Notes: generated from the letters alone by a model not told the origin. DNA of 9,558 nucleotides from CAYYHA01 sp964471535 (GCA_964471535.1 CAYYHA010000162.1:1-9558), one strand, 5' to 3'; shown: positions 1-5,973, numbered from the stretch's first letter. A program made the numbers and translations.

Positions 1-17
1 ATGATCGTATTGGCCAT
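1..17 (-). CDS. 5' end of a gene running off the left edge (only about 5 codons visible)
   Basis: The minus strand reads ATG GCC AAT ACG ATC AT up to the window edge, giving Met-Ala-Asn-Thr-Ile. The start is chosen because a near-perfect Shine-Dalgarno (AAGGAGAG, plus positions 25-32) sits 7 nt upstream, the strongest ribosome binding site in the window. The gene lies downstream of the bactofilin on the same strand, 127 nt away. The product cannot be identified from five residues. As a guess, a ParA-type ATPase would fit: these often start with a similar short stretch before the Walker A loop, and from memory the Myxococcus xanthus bactofilin BacM is encoded beside parA and parB. Nothing in the window proves this. 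Confidence 0.5.
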
Positions 18-144
18 TCGCCCGCTCTCCTTGCCTTGGGATCCTGTCTCGAACTCGTATCTCGAAGTGCTGCTAGACGCTCCTCCGAGCAGCCGCCTTC
101 GCCCCTGCGGGGAGGCCCGAGCCTCCGCGCTGGAGCCTGGCGCT
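18..144. other. Intergenic region between bactofilin and the left-edge gene
   Basis: No gene is visible. The stretch holds the ribosome binding site for the left-edge gene (25-32), two direct copies of TCTCGAA (47-53 and 60-66, 13 nt apart, possibly operator-like but short), and a GC-rich hairpin just after the bactofilin stop (111-126, listed separately). No clear -35/-10 pair was found, so the left-edge gene may be co-transcribed with the bactofilin. Confidence 0.4.
111..126 (-). terminator. Hairpin downstream of bactofilin, weak terminator candidate
   Basis: GGAGGC (111-116), loop CCGA, GCCTCC (121-126): a perfect 6-bp stem 18 nt past the bactofilin stop. After one mismatch three more pairs can extend it. 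There is no T-run after it on the minus strand, so it may be an RNA-stabilising or attenuating hairpin and not an intrinsic terminator. Confidence 0.25.
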
Positions 145-483
145 TCAGACGCCTGGGGGGAGCGTCACCTCCATCTCGATGCTGCCCTTGAAGCGCGCAC
201 CGTCCTCGATCACCACCCGCGGGGCTCGGATGTCCGAGAGCACCTTCGCGCTCGAGGTGATGTAGACCCGCTCGGTGGCGACGATGTTGCCACTCATCTC
301 CCCGTTAACGGTCACCTCGCCCGCCTCGACGTCGGCCACGACCACGCCGGAGGGCTCGATGGTCAGGCGGTCCTTCAACGTGATCTGCCCCTCGACACGC
401 CCTTCGACCACCAGATCTCCCGAGCCGCTGACGTTCCCACGAACGCTGATCCCCTGACCGATGATGCCCGCTGGCTCCGCCAT
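145..483 (-). CDS. Bactofilin family cytoskeletal protein
   Basis: This 112-residue protein is a bactofilin (polymer-forming cytoskeletal family, formerly DUF583). Bactofilins self-assemble without nucleotides into filaments that act as scaffolds for cell shape, peptidoglycan enzymes or chromosome-segregation proteins on the cytoplasmic side. The protein shows a short N-terminal tail followed at once by the family-typical segment around residues 7-33 (IIGQGISVRGNVSGSGDLVV). Valine/isoleucine-rich rungs with Gly turns then repeat to about residue 107, as expected of a right-handed beta-helix. The length fits a minimal bactofilin: one core domain, with almost no disordered tails. The ATG is preceded by GGAGGG (plus 487-492). 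It lies downstream of a roughly 190-nt leader with a possible promoter at 684-713, and upstream of another co-directional gene at the left edge. No membrane segment is present. Confidence 0.93.
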   Translation of the reverse strand: MAEPAGIIGQGISVRGNVSGSGDLVVEGRVEGQITLKDRLTIEPSGVVVADVEAGEVTVNGEMSGNIVATERVYITSSAKVLSDIRAPRVVIEDGARFKGSIEMEVTLPPGV

Positions 484-837
484 GTTCCCTCCGCGTTCCC
501 TTTCCCGAGCGCGCCCTTTGCGGCGCGTGCCATCCGTCTACCGGCTGTTCCCTCTAACCCGTCTGCAGCCCGTTGGTCTACCGCGCGCTACGCCTGCGCC
601 TTGGGGACCGGACAGGTCCGCCCCGCAGGCTTCGATGTGCATCGACTCGGCCACCGACGTTTGAGAGCCTCGTTCGACGGGGGACGGTAGCGCCAGCGCC
701 GAGCGGGTGTCAACGCGGACGCAGCCAGACCCGGGAGTGGGCGAGGCGGGCTCGCGGCCGCGCCCCAGCAGGCAATGCGGCGATGCGCGGCCGCCCACGA
801 GGGGTCGATTCGGAGAGGCGCGAGCGTGGCTTACGCC
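484..837. other. Intergenic region and probable bactofilin leader
   Basis: 354 bases without a convincing gene; the open frames here lack any recognisable domain or ribosome binding site. It holds a possible minus-strand promoter (684-713). Two hairpins lie in the putative bactofilin 5' leader: 510-527 (CGCGCC/GGCGCG, 6-nt loop) and 605-619 (GGACC/GGTCC, 5-nt loop, extendable past a bulge). It also holds two GCGGCCGC palindromes, near 752 and 786. I find no U-tract terminator after the Cys-rich gene that ends at 838. Confidence 0.45.
684..713 (-). promoter_or_regulatory. Possible sigma-70-type promoter for bactofilin
   Basis: On the minus strand a perfect -35 TTGACA (plus 708-713) is followed after 18 nt by TACCGT (plus 684-689), which matches only 3 of 6 consensus -10 bases. 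Its -35 context GCGTTGACA is the same as at the better promoter at 4048-4077. The predicted leader to the bactofilin ATG is about 190 nt. The weak -10 makes this tentative. Confidence 0.35.
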
Positions 838-2478
838 CTACAGGCACTGCCCCGTGGAGGGATCGCAGGTCTTGCCCGCATCACAGGTGACGACGTCGCA
901 CTTCTTCCGGCACAGGGGCCAGTCGCAGAAGTAGGTGTCGTCGGGGCAGTCGGCATCGAAGAGACACTCCGCTGCGACACAGGTGCCCATGGTCGCTTCG
1001 CAGTACTCCTGCGGCTCGTTGCAGGTCACTCCGTCGCACTTGGGCACACAGGTCCCCACGTCGCAGCGCAGCGTGGGATCGTTGCAGTCGGCATCCACAC
1101 GGCACTCGTTCGCCGGATCCCAGATGCACTCACCCGTCGCCTGCTCGCAGATCTCCCCCGGGGCGCAGGTCTTGTTCACGCAGGGGCCCACGCAGCGCCC
1201 CAGGTAGATGTTGGCGGTCGGATCGAGGAGTTGGCATGTGCCGGCGCTGCAGCTTCCCGGTGTCCCCGCCGGCGCCCGGATGTCGCAGTAGGGAATGCAT
1301 CGGTTGGTGCCCATGCCGTCGTCGGTGCACACGTAGCCGTCCTCGCAGGGCTGGATGAAGTCGGCGATGACCTGGCACTCGCTGCCGGGGGGCAGCGGGG
1401 TGGTGCTCTGGGGTACGCAGAGACCGTTGGGACCCCAGAGGCCGACACAGGTCAGTTCGAAGACGTTGCCCTGCAGCGTGATCTGCTCGGAGCACTGGTC
1501 GACGCCGTCGAAGAGACCGCAGAGCGGCAGGCAGAAACCATTGGGCGCATCCCCGGCGCAGAAGTAGCCCTTCTCGCAGGCGAGCGGGTCGCCGTGGCTC
1601 GCGGCAGGATCACAGGCGGCCCCGGCGCCCATGGCCTGACCGCCGCCCAGGCAGACGCCGCCGGTCTCCATCCCCTGCTCGTTGTTGAACGGGCCCACGC
1701 AGATGCCATCGCCCATGCCCGCGGCATCGCAGTCGCCGAGGTAGGGGGTGGCCTGCACGTTCGGGTTGCCGTTGGGGTTCGGCCCGCAGGCGTTGAAGTA
1801 GCAGTGACCATCCCACGGCTGCCCCGTGTCCTGGGCGCAGTAGTCGACGAGCGCCTCACACTCGGCGGTCTCGGTGCACGGCTGCAGGCAGAAGGAGAAG
1901 CCGGGCGCCAGGGAGATGCACTCGTAGGCGGCGCCGCAGTCGCCGTCCTCTCGGCAGGGGTAGAAGCGGCCGCCCTTGCAGGCGCCGTCCTCGCAGCGCT
2001 GCCCCTCTTCGCACGCCGCATCGGTGTCGCAGGGCACGACCCCGCCGACACACTCGCCGGTGGTCGGGTCGCAGGTCTCGCCAATTTCCGTATTACAGAC
2101 GACCCCGTCGCACTTGGCCACGCAGACCCCGGCCACCGTGTCGCAGCGCTGCGTGGGATCGGTGCACTCGTCGTCGGTGGCACACGGGATCCTCTGGGGC
2201 ACACAATCCCCGGTGGTGGGCTCGCAGGCCTCCCCGCTCCCACAGATGACGCCGGCGCACTTCTCGGTGCACACGCCGCCTGTACACTCGTAGGTGTCGT
2301 CGGGGCAGTCGGCGTCGGTGGTGCAGGCCCCTTCCGGCACGCAGCGCCCGGCCTCGCACTGCTCCCCCGCCCCGCAGCGTACGCCGGCGCAGGGATCCTG
2401 GCCCTCGGTGGGGGGACAGGCGCACAGGAGCAGCGCAGCGCTGCCGACAAGCCACAGAAGGTACACACGTCGCATCAT
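838..2478 (-). CDS. Cys-rich modular putative lipoprotein (longer paralogue)
   Basis: This is a 546-residue exported protein of unknown function with about 74 cysteines. It has a signal sequence (residues 1-20) and a lipobox-like LCAC with Cys21 as the likely lipidated residue. Residues 30-168 alternate short modules of the types C-x-G-V-x-C...TGxC and DADC...C. Residues 170-430 form a core shared with the paralogue at 2653-3975, including a YLGxCDAA...GDGxCVGP signature. Residues 433-545 hold five more Cys modules that the paralogue lacks. The regular spacing suggests disulfide-bonded EB-like knots, so it is probably displayed on the envelope or cell surface. The first ATG of an ATGATG pair was chosen because AGGGAGAGG lies just upstream; an upstream in-frame ATG (2571) would precede the signal sequence with 31 unlikely residues. 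Similar Cys-rich lipoproteins are common in Myxococcota, but a function is not known to me. Confidence 0.87.
   Translation of the reverse strand: MMRRVYLLWLVGSAALLLCACPPTEGQDPCAGVRCGAGEQCEAGRCVPEGACTTDADCPDDTYECTGGVCTEKCAGVICGSGEACEPTTGDCVPQRIPCATDDECTDPTQRCDTVAGVCVAKCDGVVCNTEIGETCDPTTGECVGGVVPCDTDAACEEGQRCEDGACKGGRFYPCREDGDCGAAYECISLAPGFSFCLQPCTETAECEALVDYCAQDTGQPWDGHCYFNACGPNPNGNPNVQATPYLGDCDAAGMGDGICVGPFNNEQGMETGGVCLGGGQAMGAGAACDPAASHGDPLACEKGYFCAGDAPNGFCLPLCGLFDGVDQCSEQITLQGNVFELTCVGLWGPNGLCVPQSTTPLPPGSECQVIADFIQPCEDGYVCTDDGMGTNRCIPYCDIRAPAGTPGSCSAGTCQLLDPTANIYLGRCVGPCVNKTCAPGEICEQATGECIWDPANECRVDADCNDPTLRCDVGTCVPKCDGVTCNEPQEYCEATMGTCVAAECLFDADCPDDTYFCDWPLCRKKCDVVTCDAGKTCDPSTGQCL
931..954 (-). 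repeat. 24-bp exact direct repeat, copy in the C-terminal module block
   Basis: Identical base for base to 2290-2313. Both copies are in frame and encode the same octapeptide ADCPDDTY (residues 509-516 here, 56-63 in the other copy). They link the first and last DADC-type modules of the same protein. Confidence 0.85.
2290..2313 (-). repeat. 24-bp exact direct repeat, copy in the N-terminal module block
   Basis: Partner of 931-954, about 1.36 kb away in the same gene. It encodes residues 56-63. Exact nucleotide identity, codons included, suggests a relatively recent module duplication or gene conversion. Confidence 0.85.
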
Positions 2479-2588
2479 GGTCCTCTCCCTCTTGGCGAGC
2501 TCTCTTTCCATGGACACCGCGGGGACCGCAACGGTGAAAGCCCGAGGTCGCCCTGCACCGGGACAGGCCATCCGATGCCCCTACAGCG
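2479..2588 (-). promoter_or_regulatory. 5' leader of the longer Cys-rich gene
   Basis: It contains the 12-nt element CCAAGAGGGAGA (plus 2484-2495), 5 nt before the ATGATG start, shared exactly with the leader of the upstream paralogue. I see no TTGACA-like -35 here. The gene either has a weak or activated promoter or depends on read-through past the terminator at 2589-2621. Confidence 0.45.
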
Positions 2589-2621
2589 AAAAGAGGGCCC
2601 CCGGCGACTGCGGGGACCCTC
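2589..2621 (-). terminator. Rho-independent terminator after the shorter Cys-rich gene
   Basis: On the minus strand GAGGGTCCCCG (plus 2611-2621), a 7-nt loop, then CGGGGGCCCTC (plus 2593-2603) form an 11-bp stem whose only imperfection is one U-G wobble. TTTT (plus 2589-2592) follows immediately. It lies 31 nt past the stop at 2653. This is the clearest intrinsic terminator in the window. Confidence 0.85.
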
Positions 2622-2652
2622 GTGTCGTCTGTTGGGGGTACCGACCGGCCGA

Positions 2653-3975
2653 CTACCGGCAGACGCCTCGGTCCCCGTCGGTCTGTGGAGACTTCGCGGT
2701 GGTGCAGGTGCCTTGTGCGCAGTCGTTGGCCATCACACTGCAATAGGATGCGCAGGTGCCCATCGTCGCGTTCTGCGGAGCATCGCAGGTGAGCCCGTCT
2801 GCGCAGGGCAGGGACTGGGCCATGGGGTCGCAGCTCGAACCCTCCGCACCGCCGCTGCTCGGCAGGCAAGCGCCGTTGAACTCCCAGACCGGCTGACACG
2901 CGGCGGGGGCCGGACCGTTGCCGATGTCCATATCCTGACAGGTCTTTGCGTCTCGCACCGAGCACAACTCGACGCAAAGTCCATCGTCGGAGCTTCCGTC
3001 GGTACCACAGATGTAACCTGCGGCACACGCGAGCGCATCACCATCGCCTGCGTTGAGGTTGCATGGCTGAAGGAGGCCAGCCTGACCCGATCCAAAGCAG
3101 AGACCGTAGTCTTGGAGGTTTCCTTGCTGATCGTCCAGCGGCCCGACGCAGACGCCGTCTCCTGTCGCCGCCGCATCGCAGGGACCAAGGTACTGCGCGT
3201 CCTGGACTGTGGGATCCTGCGGGTCGCCGCCGGGCCGGCAGAAATTCAGGAAGCAGTAGCCATCGATGACCGAGCCCGTCCCCACCACGCAGGTGTCGAC
3301 GAGGCCGGTGCACTCGGTGGCATCGGCACACGACTTCAGGCAGACGCTGCCTTGTCGGCCTAGGTTGACACAGTCGTACCCTGTGGCGCAGGCCATGGGG
3401 TCACTCGTGCACGAAAAGAAGGGTCCACCCTTGCATTCCCCAGCGGTGGTGTCACAGACCTCACCCGCCTGCTGGTCGCAGTCGGCATCGGTGGTACAAC
3501 CGGTGCTCCCGCCGACGCACTGCCCCGTGGTGGGCTCACACGTCTGGCCGCGCGTGGTGTCGCAGACGACCCCCTCGCACTTGGAGACGCAGGTTCCGTT
3601 GTCGCAGCGCTGGGTGTTGTCAGCACAATCGGCGTCCACCGTGCAGCTGCCGCCTGAGCTCTCGCACTGCCCGGTCTGCGGGTTGCAGGTCTCGCCCGAG
3701 CCGCAGATCACGCCGGCGCACTTGCTGACGCACTGTCCGTTGTCGCAGCGCTTGGTGTCGTCGTTGCAATCCGCGTCGACGATGCAGCTGCCGCCGCCGC
3801 CGCCCTCGCATGCACCAGTGGCGGCGTTGCAGGTCTGCCCCGCCGGGCACTGCACGTCCTTGCATTTGTCCTTGTCGCTGCCGCCGCCGCCGCCGCCAAA
3901 GAGACAGCCGGCACTCGAAAGGGCCAGACAACACAGCACGGCCAGGAGACCGGCAGAGTGGTTCCTCGTCATCAT
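2653..3975 (-). CDS. Cys-rich modular putative lipoprotein (shorter paralogue)
   Basis: This 440-residue exported protein of unknown function has about 55 cysteines. It starts with a signal sequence and lipobox-like SAGC (Cys24), then a Gly-rich tether. Three pairs of Cys modules follow (about residues 38-182); the stretch CAGVICGSGE is identical to one in the downstream paralogue. The core (about 185-440) aligns with residues 170-430 of the paralogue, including YLGPCDAA and GDGVCVGP, but the protein ends there without the extra C-terminal modules. The first ATG of ATGATG is chosen because GAGGGAG lies upstream; the 15 residues from an earlier in-frame start (4020) would sit before the signal sequence. 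It has its own promoter (4048-4077) and terminator (2589-2621), so it looks like a single-gene transcript. It is likely anchored in the envelope; ligand and partners are unknown. Confidence 0.87.
   Translation of the reverse strand: MMTRNHSAGLLAVLCCLALSSAGCLFGGGGGGSDKDKCKDVQCPAGQTCNAATGACEGGGGGSCIVDADCNDDTKRCDNGQCVSKCAGVICGSGETCNPQTGQCESSGGSCTVDADCADNTQRCDNGTCVSKCEGVVCDTTRGQTCEPTTGQCVGGSTGCTTDADCDQQAGEVCDTTAGECKGGPFFSCTSDPMACATGYDCVNLGRQGSVCLKSCADATECTGLVDTCVVGTGSVIDGYCFLNFCRPGGDPQDPTVQDAQYLGPCDAAATGDGVCVGPLDDQQGNLQDYGLCFGSGQAGLLQPCNLNAGDGDALACAAGYICGTDGSSDDGLCVELCSVRDAKTCQDMDIGNGPAPAACQPVWEFNGACLPSSGGAEGSSCDPMAQSLPCADGLTCDAPQNATMGTCASYCSVMANDCAQGTCTTAKSPQTDGDRGVCR
3791..3804. repeat. CCG trinucleotide tract in the Gly linker
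   Basis: A run of CCG units encodes the second Gly-rich linker (residues 58-62) of the Cys-rich lipoprotein. Copy-number slippage here would keep the reading frame and only alter linker length. Confidence 0.5.
3881..3897. repeat. CCG trinucleotide tract in the lipoprotein tether
   Basis: Five full CCG units plus two bases encode the poly-Gly stretch after the lipidated Cys. Like the tract at 3791, it is preceded on the plus strand by GCTG. Confidence 0.5.
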
Positions 3976-4047
3976 GGAAGCTTCTCCCTCTTGGTTGGTG
4001 ATCGAGACCCCCTCCACCACGTACGGGCCTCAGGAAAAACAGCGGCC

Positions 4048-4077
4048 TTTCTAGGGGGGCCCGTGCCGGGCTGTCAA
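4048..4077 (-). promoter_or_regulatory. Sigma-70-type promoter of the shorter Cys-rich lipoprotein gene
   Basis: On the minus strand a perfect -35 TTGACA (plus 4072-4077), an 18-nt spacer and a -10 TAGAAA (plus 4048-4053, 4 of 6 consensus) place the start about 65 nt before the ATG. The spacer contains an inverted repeat GCCCG-TGC-CGGGC (4059-4071) directly abutting the -35, a possible repressor site or only GC-rich symmetry. Confidence 0.55.
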
Positions 4078-4178
4078 CGCAGCCCCCGAAGTGAAAGGGT
4101 ATCCTACCTCTACCTACATCATCCGATGCGTTCGGCCTGGCGGCTCCGACCCCTCGGCCGCGCGCCTGCGCGAGCCAT

Positions 4179-4202
4179 GGCGCCCCTGCCCCAGGGCGCG
4201 CC
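4179..4202. other. Stem-loop in the intergenic region
   Basis: GGCGCCCCTG (4179-4188), loop CCC, CAGGGCGCGCC (4192-4202): ten base pairs with one bulged base. There is no T-run on either side. Confidence 0.35.
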
Positions 4203-4236
4203 CCGCTGGGCTCTTCCGCGGAGCCCGTCCGCAGCC

Positions 4237-4299
4237 CGGCACCGCTTGCAAGCCGCACACATCGGCCCCGCCAGCCGCCACGGCGGCTTGGCGGTGCCG
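4237..4299 (-). terminator. Nested stem-loops after the barrel-protein gene, possible terminator
   Basis: Inner hairpin: CCGCCAGCCGC (4268-4278), loop CACG, GCGGCT plus bulged T plus GGCGG (4283-4294), eleven pairs, 14 nt past the stop at 4309. A competing outer stem pairs CGGCACCGC (4237-4245) with GCGGTGCCG (4291-4299), nine pairs. Neither is followed by a U-tract. It may end or protect the operon transcript, or be a structured RNA element. Confidence 0.35.
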
Positions 4300-4308
4300 C
4301 ATCCCTGC

Positions 4309-5973
4309 CTAGTAGGCGTAGCCCAGGCTCATGCCCAGGCTCACGTAGCTCTCCTGGGCCCGGGCATCGGTGTCGCGTGTGCCCGTGCCCTGGAAGGTGT
4401 CGAGGTAGCCGGTGAGCTCCCCCCAGAGGCCATAGACGATGCCCCGCCCGACGATCCGCGTGCCCCCGTAGAGTCCACCAGCGACCTGCCAGCCGAAGCC
4501 GCTGGCATTGGGGCCGTAGTAGCGGGCCTCGTCGGCCCCAGGCTGCACCAGCGGAAGGGCCACCGCCCGAACCTCGAGCACCGCGAAGGGGGGAAAGAGG
4601 GGCTGGCGCAGTTCGAGGCCGGCGCGGAGCCCGCCGTGGTGTACGCCGGTGAACACCGCGTTGGCCACCGGGACCAGGAACTCGGACACACCGTAGCCGA
4701 GGCGCACGCCGAGCGCCGTGCTCGCGCGCTGGGCCGGGGCGAAGCGGAAGAGGTAGCGGAGATCCGCATGCCACCGCTGCACCGGCGTATCCAGGCGCTG
4801 AAGCTGCCCCGCCTGGTCGGCGAACTGGCTGACCAGAAAGCCCCGGGTGAACCGCCCCGAGACGCCGAGCCCCTCGACCGCCCCGCCCAGGGTCGACAGG
4901 GGGAACGCGTCCACAGCGAGGCCCAGCTCCGGGAAGAACTCGAAGCTGCCCATCGCGTAGTTGACGCGGGTGAACTGTCCCTCGAGGCTGTAGGCGCGCT
5001 GGGTCGTCTTCGCGACGGCACGCACCGAGACCACTGGGAGCCGAAAGAGGGGGGGCAGGTGCCCCGGTCGCTCCCCCGGCATGACGTAGGGCTGGGGCTC
5101 TGTCACCGGGGGCGGCTCCTCGCGCGCCCAATCGGTCTCACCCAGATCACTGTCAGAGGGGGACGCATCCGCGGCGGGCGGTTCGCCGGTGCGCGCCGGC
5201 GGAGCGTGCATGACCAGCGGCTCGGGGATGGGCTCGGCTGCCGGCGCCGTCTCGTCTCCAGTGTTGCCTTTCGCGAGCCCGGGGCTGTCTTCCGCCGGTG
5301 GTTTTTCGACCGAGCTCTCGGTGAGGTCGCCGGGCGTGTCACCCTCCCCGTCGGCCGTGTCGCCCTCTGCGTCGGCCGCCCCATCGCCCGCCACCGGCGC
5401 CTCGACCTCGGTGCGTTGCCCGCCGTCCCACGCCGCTTCCTCCGGCGTCTCCTCCGCGACGGCCTCCTCACGCGTCCCCACCAGGTCCCGAAGCCGGGCC
5501 ACGATCCGCTCGAGATCCCTTGGGGCGATCTGCCCGCTGCGCCCGAGCCGCAGCGAGCGATCGAAGACCACCTCGCCGTTGGCATCGTAGATGGCGAGGC
5601 GCACCCTCCAGCGGCGTCGCTTGCGGTAGACCTTCCCCACGACCACCGCGTCCACCGCGGCGACCGCGGCCGCCTGCAGAATCCCCAGTGAGGTGGCGAC
5701 TTCACTGCGCGCCACGCCGGCCTCGGCCGCCGCCTGCCGGAAGGCATCCGCGTCGAGGAGGGAAATCCCGTCGGGGCGGATCAGGCGCGCGATGAGACTC
5801 GCGCGCGCGTACTTGGCGATTCGCCCCGAGCCGGAGAAGTCGAGGACCACCGCCCGCCCGGCAGTCGCCGCCTGCGGCAGGCAGAGGAGCAGCAAGAGCA
5901 GCCAAGAGCGGCGCCAACGCACGGGTCGGAGCGTACCCCGAGACGGGGGCCATGGGAAACTCACGACCGGCAC
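4309..5973 (-). CDS. Secreted TolB-like domain fused to an outer-membrane barrel-like domain
   Basis: This 554-residue protein is of unknown function. From the GTG at 5973, residues 19-38 form an Arg-rich signal peptide with a run of Leu and a probable AATA cleavage site. Residues 41-165 (RAVVLDFSGSG...) resemble the periplasmic alpha/beta domain of TolB/CsgG-like proteins. Residues 166-310 are an acidic Pro/Ala/Gly-rich linker. Residues 313-554 are rich in alternating aromatic strands and end in an aromatic residue (LGYAY), typical of outer-membrane beta-barrels. The likely position is therefore the outer membrane with a periplasmic N-terminal domain. The start at 5973 overlaps the acyltransferase stop by 13 nt, which favours translational coupling. 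A GTG at 5920-5922 would give a compact signal peptide starting MRWRRSW and is an equally good start; neither has a clear ribosome binding site. Confidence 0.82.
   Translation of the reverse strand: MPVVSFPWPPSRGTLRPVRWRRSWLLLLLLCLPQAATAGRAVVLDFSGSGRIAKYARASLIARLIRPDGISLLDADAFRQAAAEAGVARSEVATSLGILQAAAVAAVDAVVVGKVYRKRRRWRVRLAIYDANGEVVFDRSLRLGRSGQIAPRDLERIVARLRDLVGTREEAVAEETPEEAAWDGGQRTEVEAPVAGDGAADAEGDTADGEGDTPGDLTESSVEKPPAEDSPGLAKGNTGDETAPAAEPIPEPLVMHAPPARTGEPPAADASPSDSDLGETDWAREEPPPVTEPQPYVMPGERPGHLPPLFRLPVVSVRAVAKTTQRAYSLEGQFTRVNYAMGSFEFFPELGLAVDAFPLSTLGGAVEGLGVSGRFTRGFLVSQFADQAGQLQRLDTPVQRWHADLRYLFRFAPAQRASTALGVRLGYGVSEFLVPVANAVFTGVHHGGLRAGLELRQPLFPPFAVLEVRAVALPLVQPGADEARYYGPNASGFGWQVAGGLYGGTRIVGRGIVYGLWGELTGYLDTFQGTGTRDTDARAQESYVSLGMSLGYAY

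Larger units (their letters stand above)
3976..4308. other. Gene-free region with promoter, leader and hairpins
   Basis: 333 bases without a supported gene. The left part is the leader and promoter of the Cys-rich lipoprotein (the shared element CCAAGAGGGAGA at plus 3983-3994; promoter at 4048-4077). The right part (4179-4299) is packed with stem-loops just after the barrel-protein stop, listed separately, plus a perfect 10-bp palindrome GCTTGCAAGC (4244-4253). Short open frames here show no domain and no ribosome binding site. Confidence 0.5.

Noticed and set aside
1..690. 229-codon plus-strand frame over the bactofilin
   Set aside because: The opposite strand encodes a clear bactofilin; this frame has no domain and reads through the bactofilin leader.
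752..793. Two GCGGCCGC palindromes as a protein-binding or attachment site
   Set aside because: Such 8-mers are expected at this base composition and no further symmetry surrounds them.
775..3363. 862-codon plus-strand open frame antisense to both Cys-rich genes
   Set aside because: Its translation is low-complexity Ala/Gly/Val/Arg with no domain, signal or ribosome binding site, and it spans two genes and a terminator. The open frame follows from the GC-rich codon use of the repeated Cys modules on the opposite strand.
838..3975. Tandem DNA repeat array or CRISPR-like structure
   Set aside because: The periodicity comes from protein modules that diverge at the nucleotide level; there are no conserved repeats with unique equal-length spacers.
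3266..4054. 262-codon plus-strand frame antisense to the shorter Cys-rich gene
   Set aside because: Ser/Pro/Gln-rich mirror of the Cys modules; it crosses the promoter and start region of the real gene and has no supporting signals.
3620..5131. 503-codon minus-strand frame overlapping two genes
   Set aside because: Arg/Gly/Pro-rich shadow in another frame that crosses an intergenic region with promoter and hairpins.
3958..5691. 577-codon plus-strand frame opposite the barrel protein
   Set aside because: No recognisable domain; the minus-strand frame has a signal peptide, a TolB-like domain and a barrel-like C-terminus.
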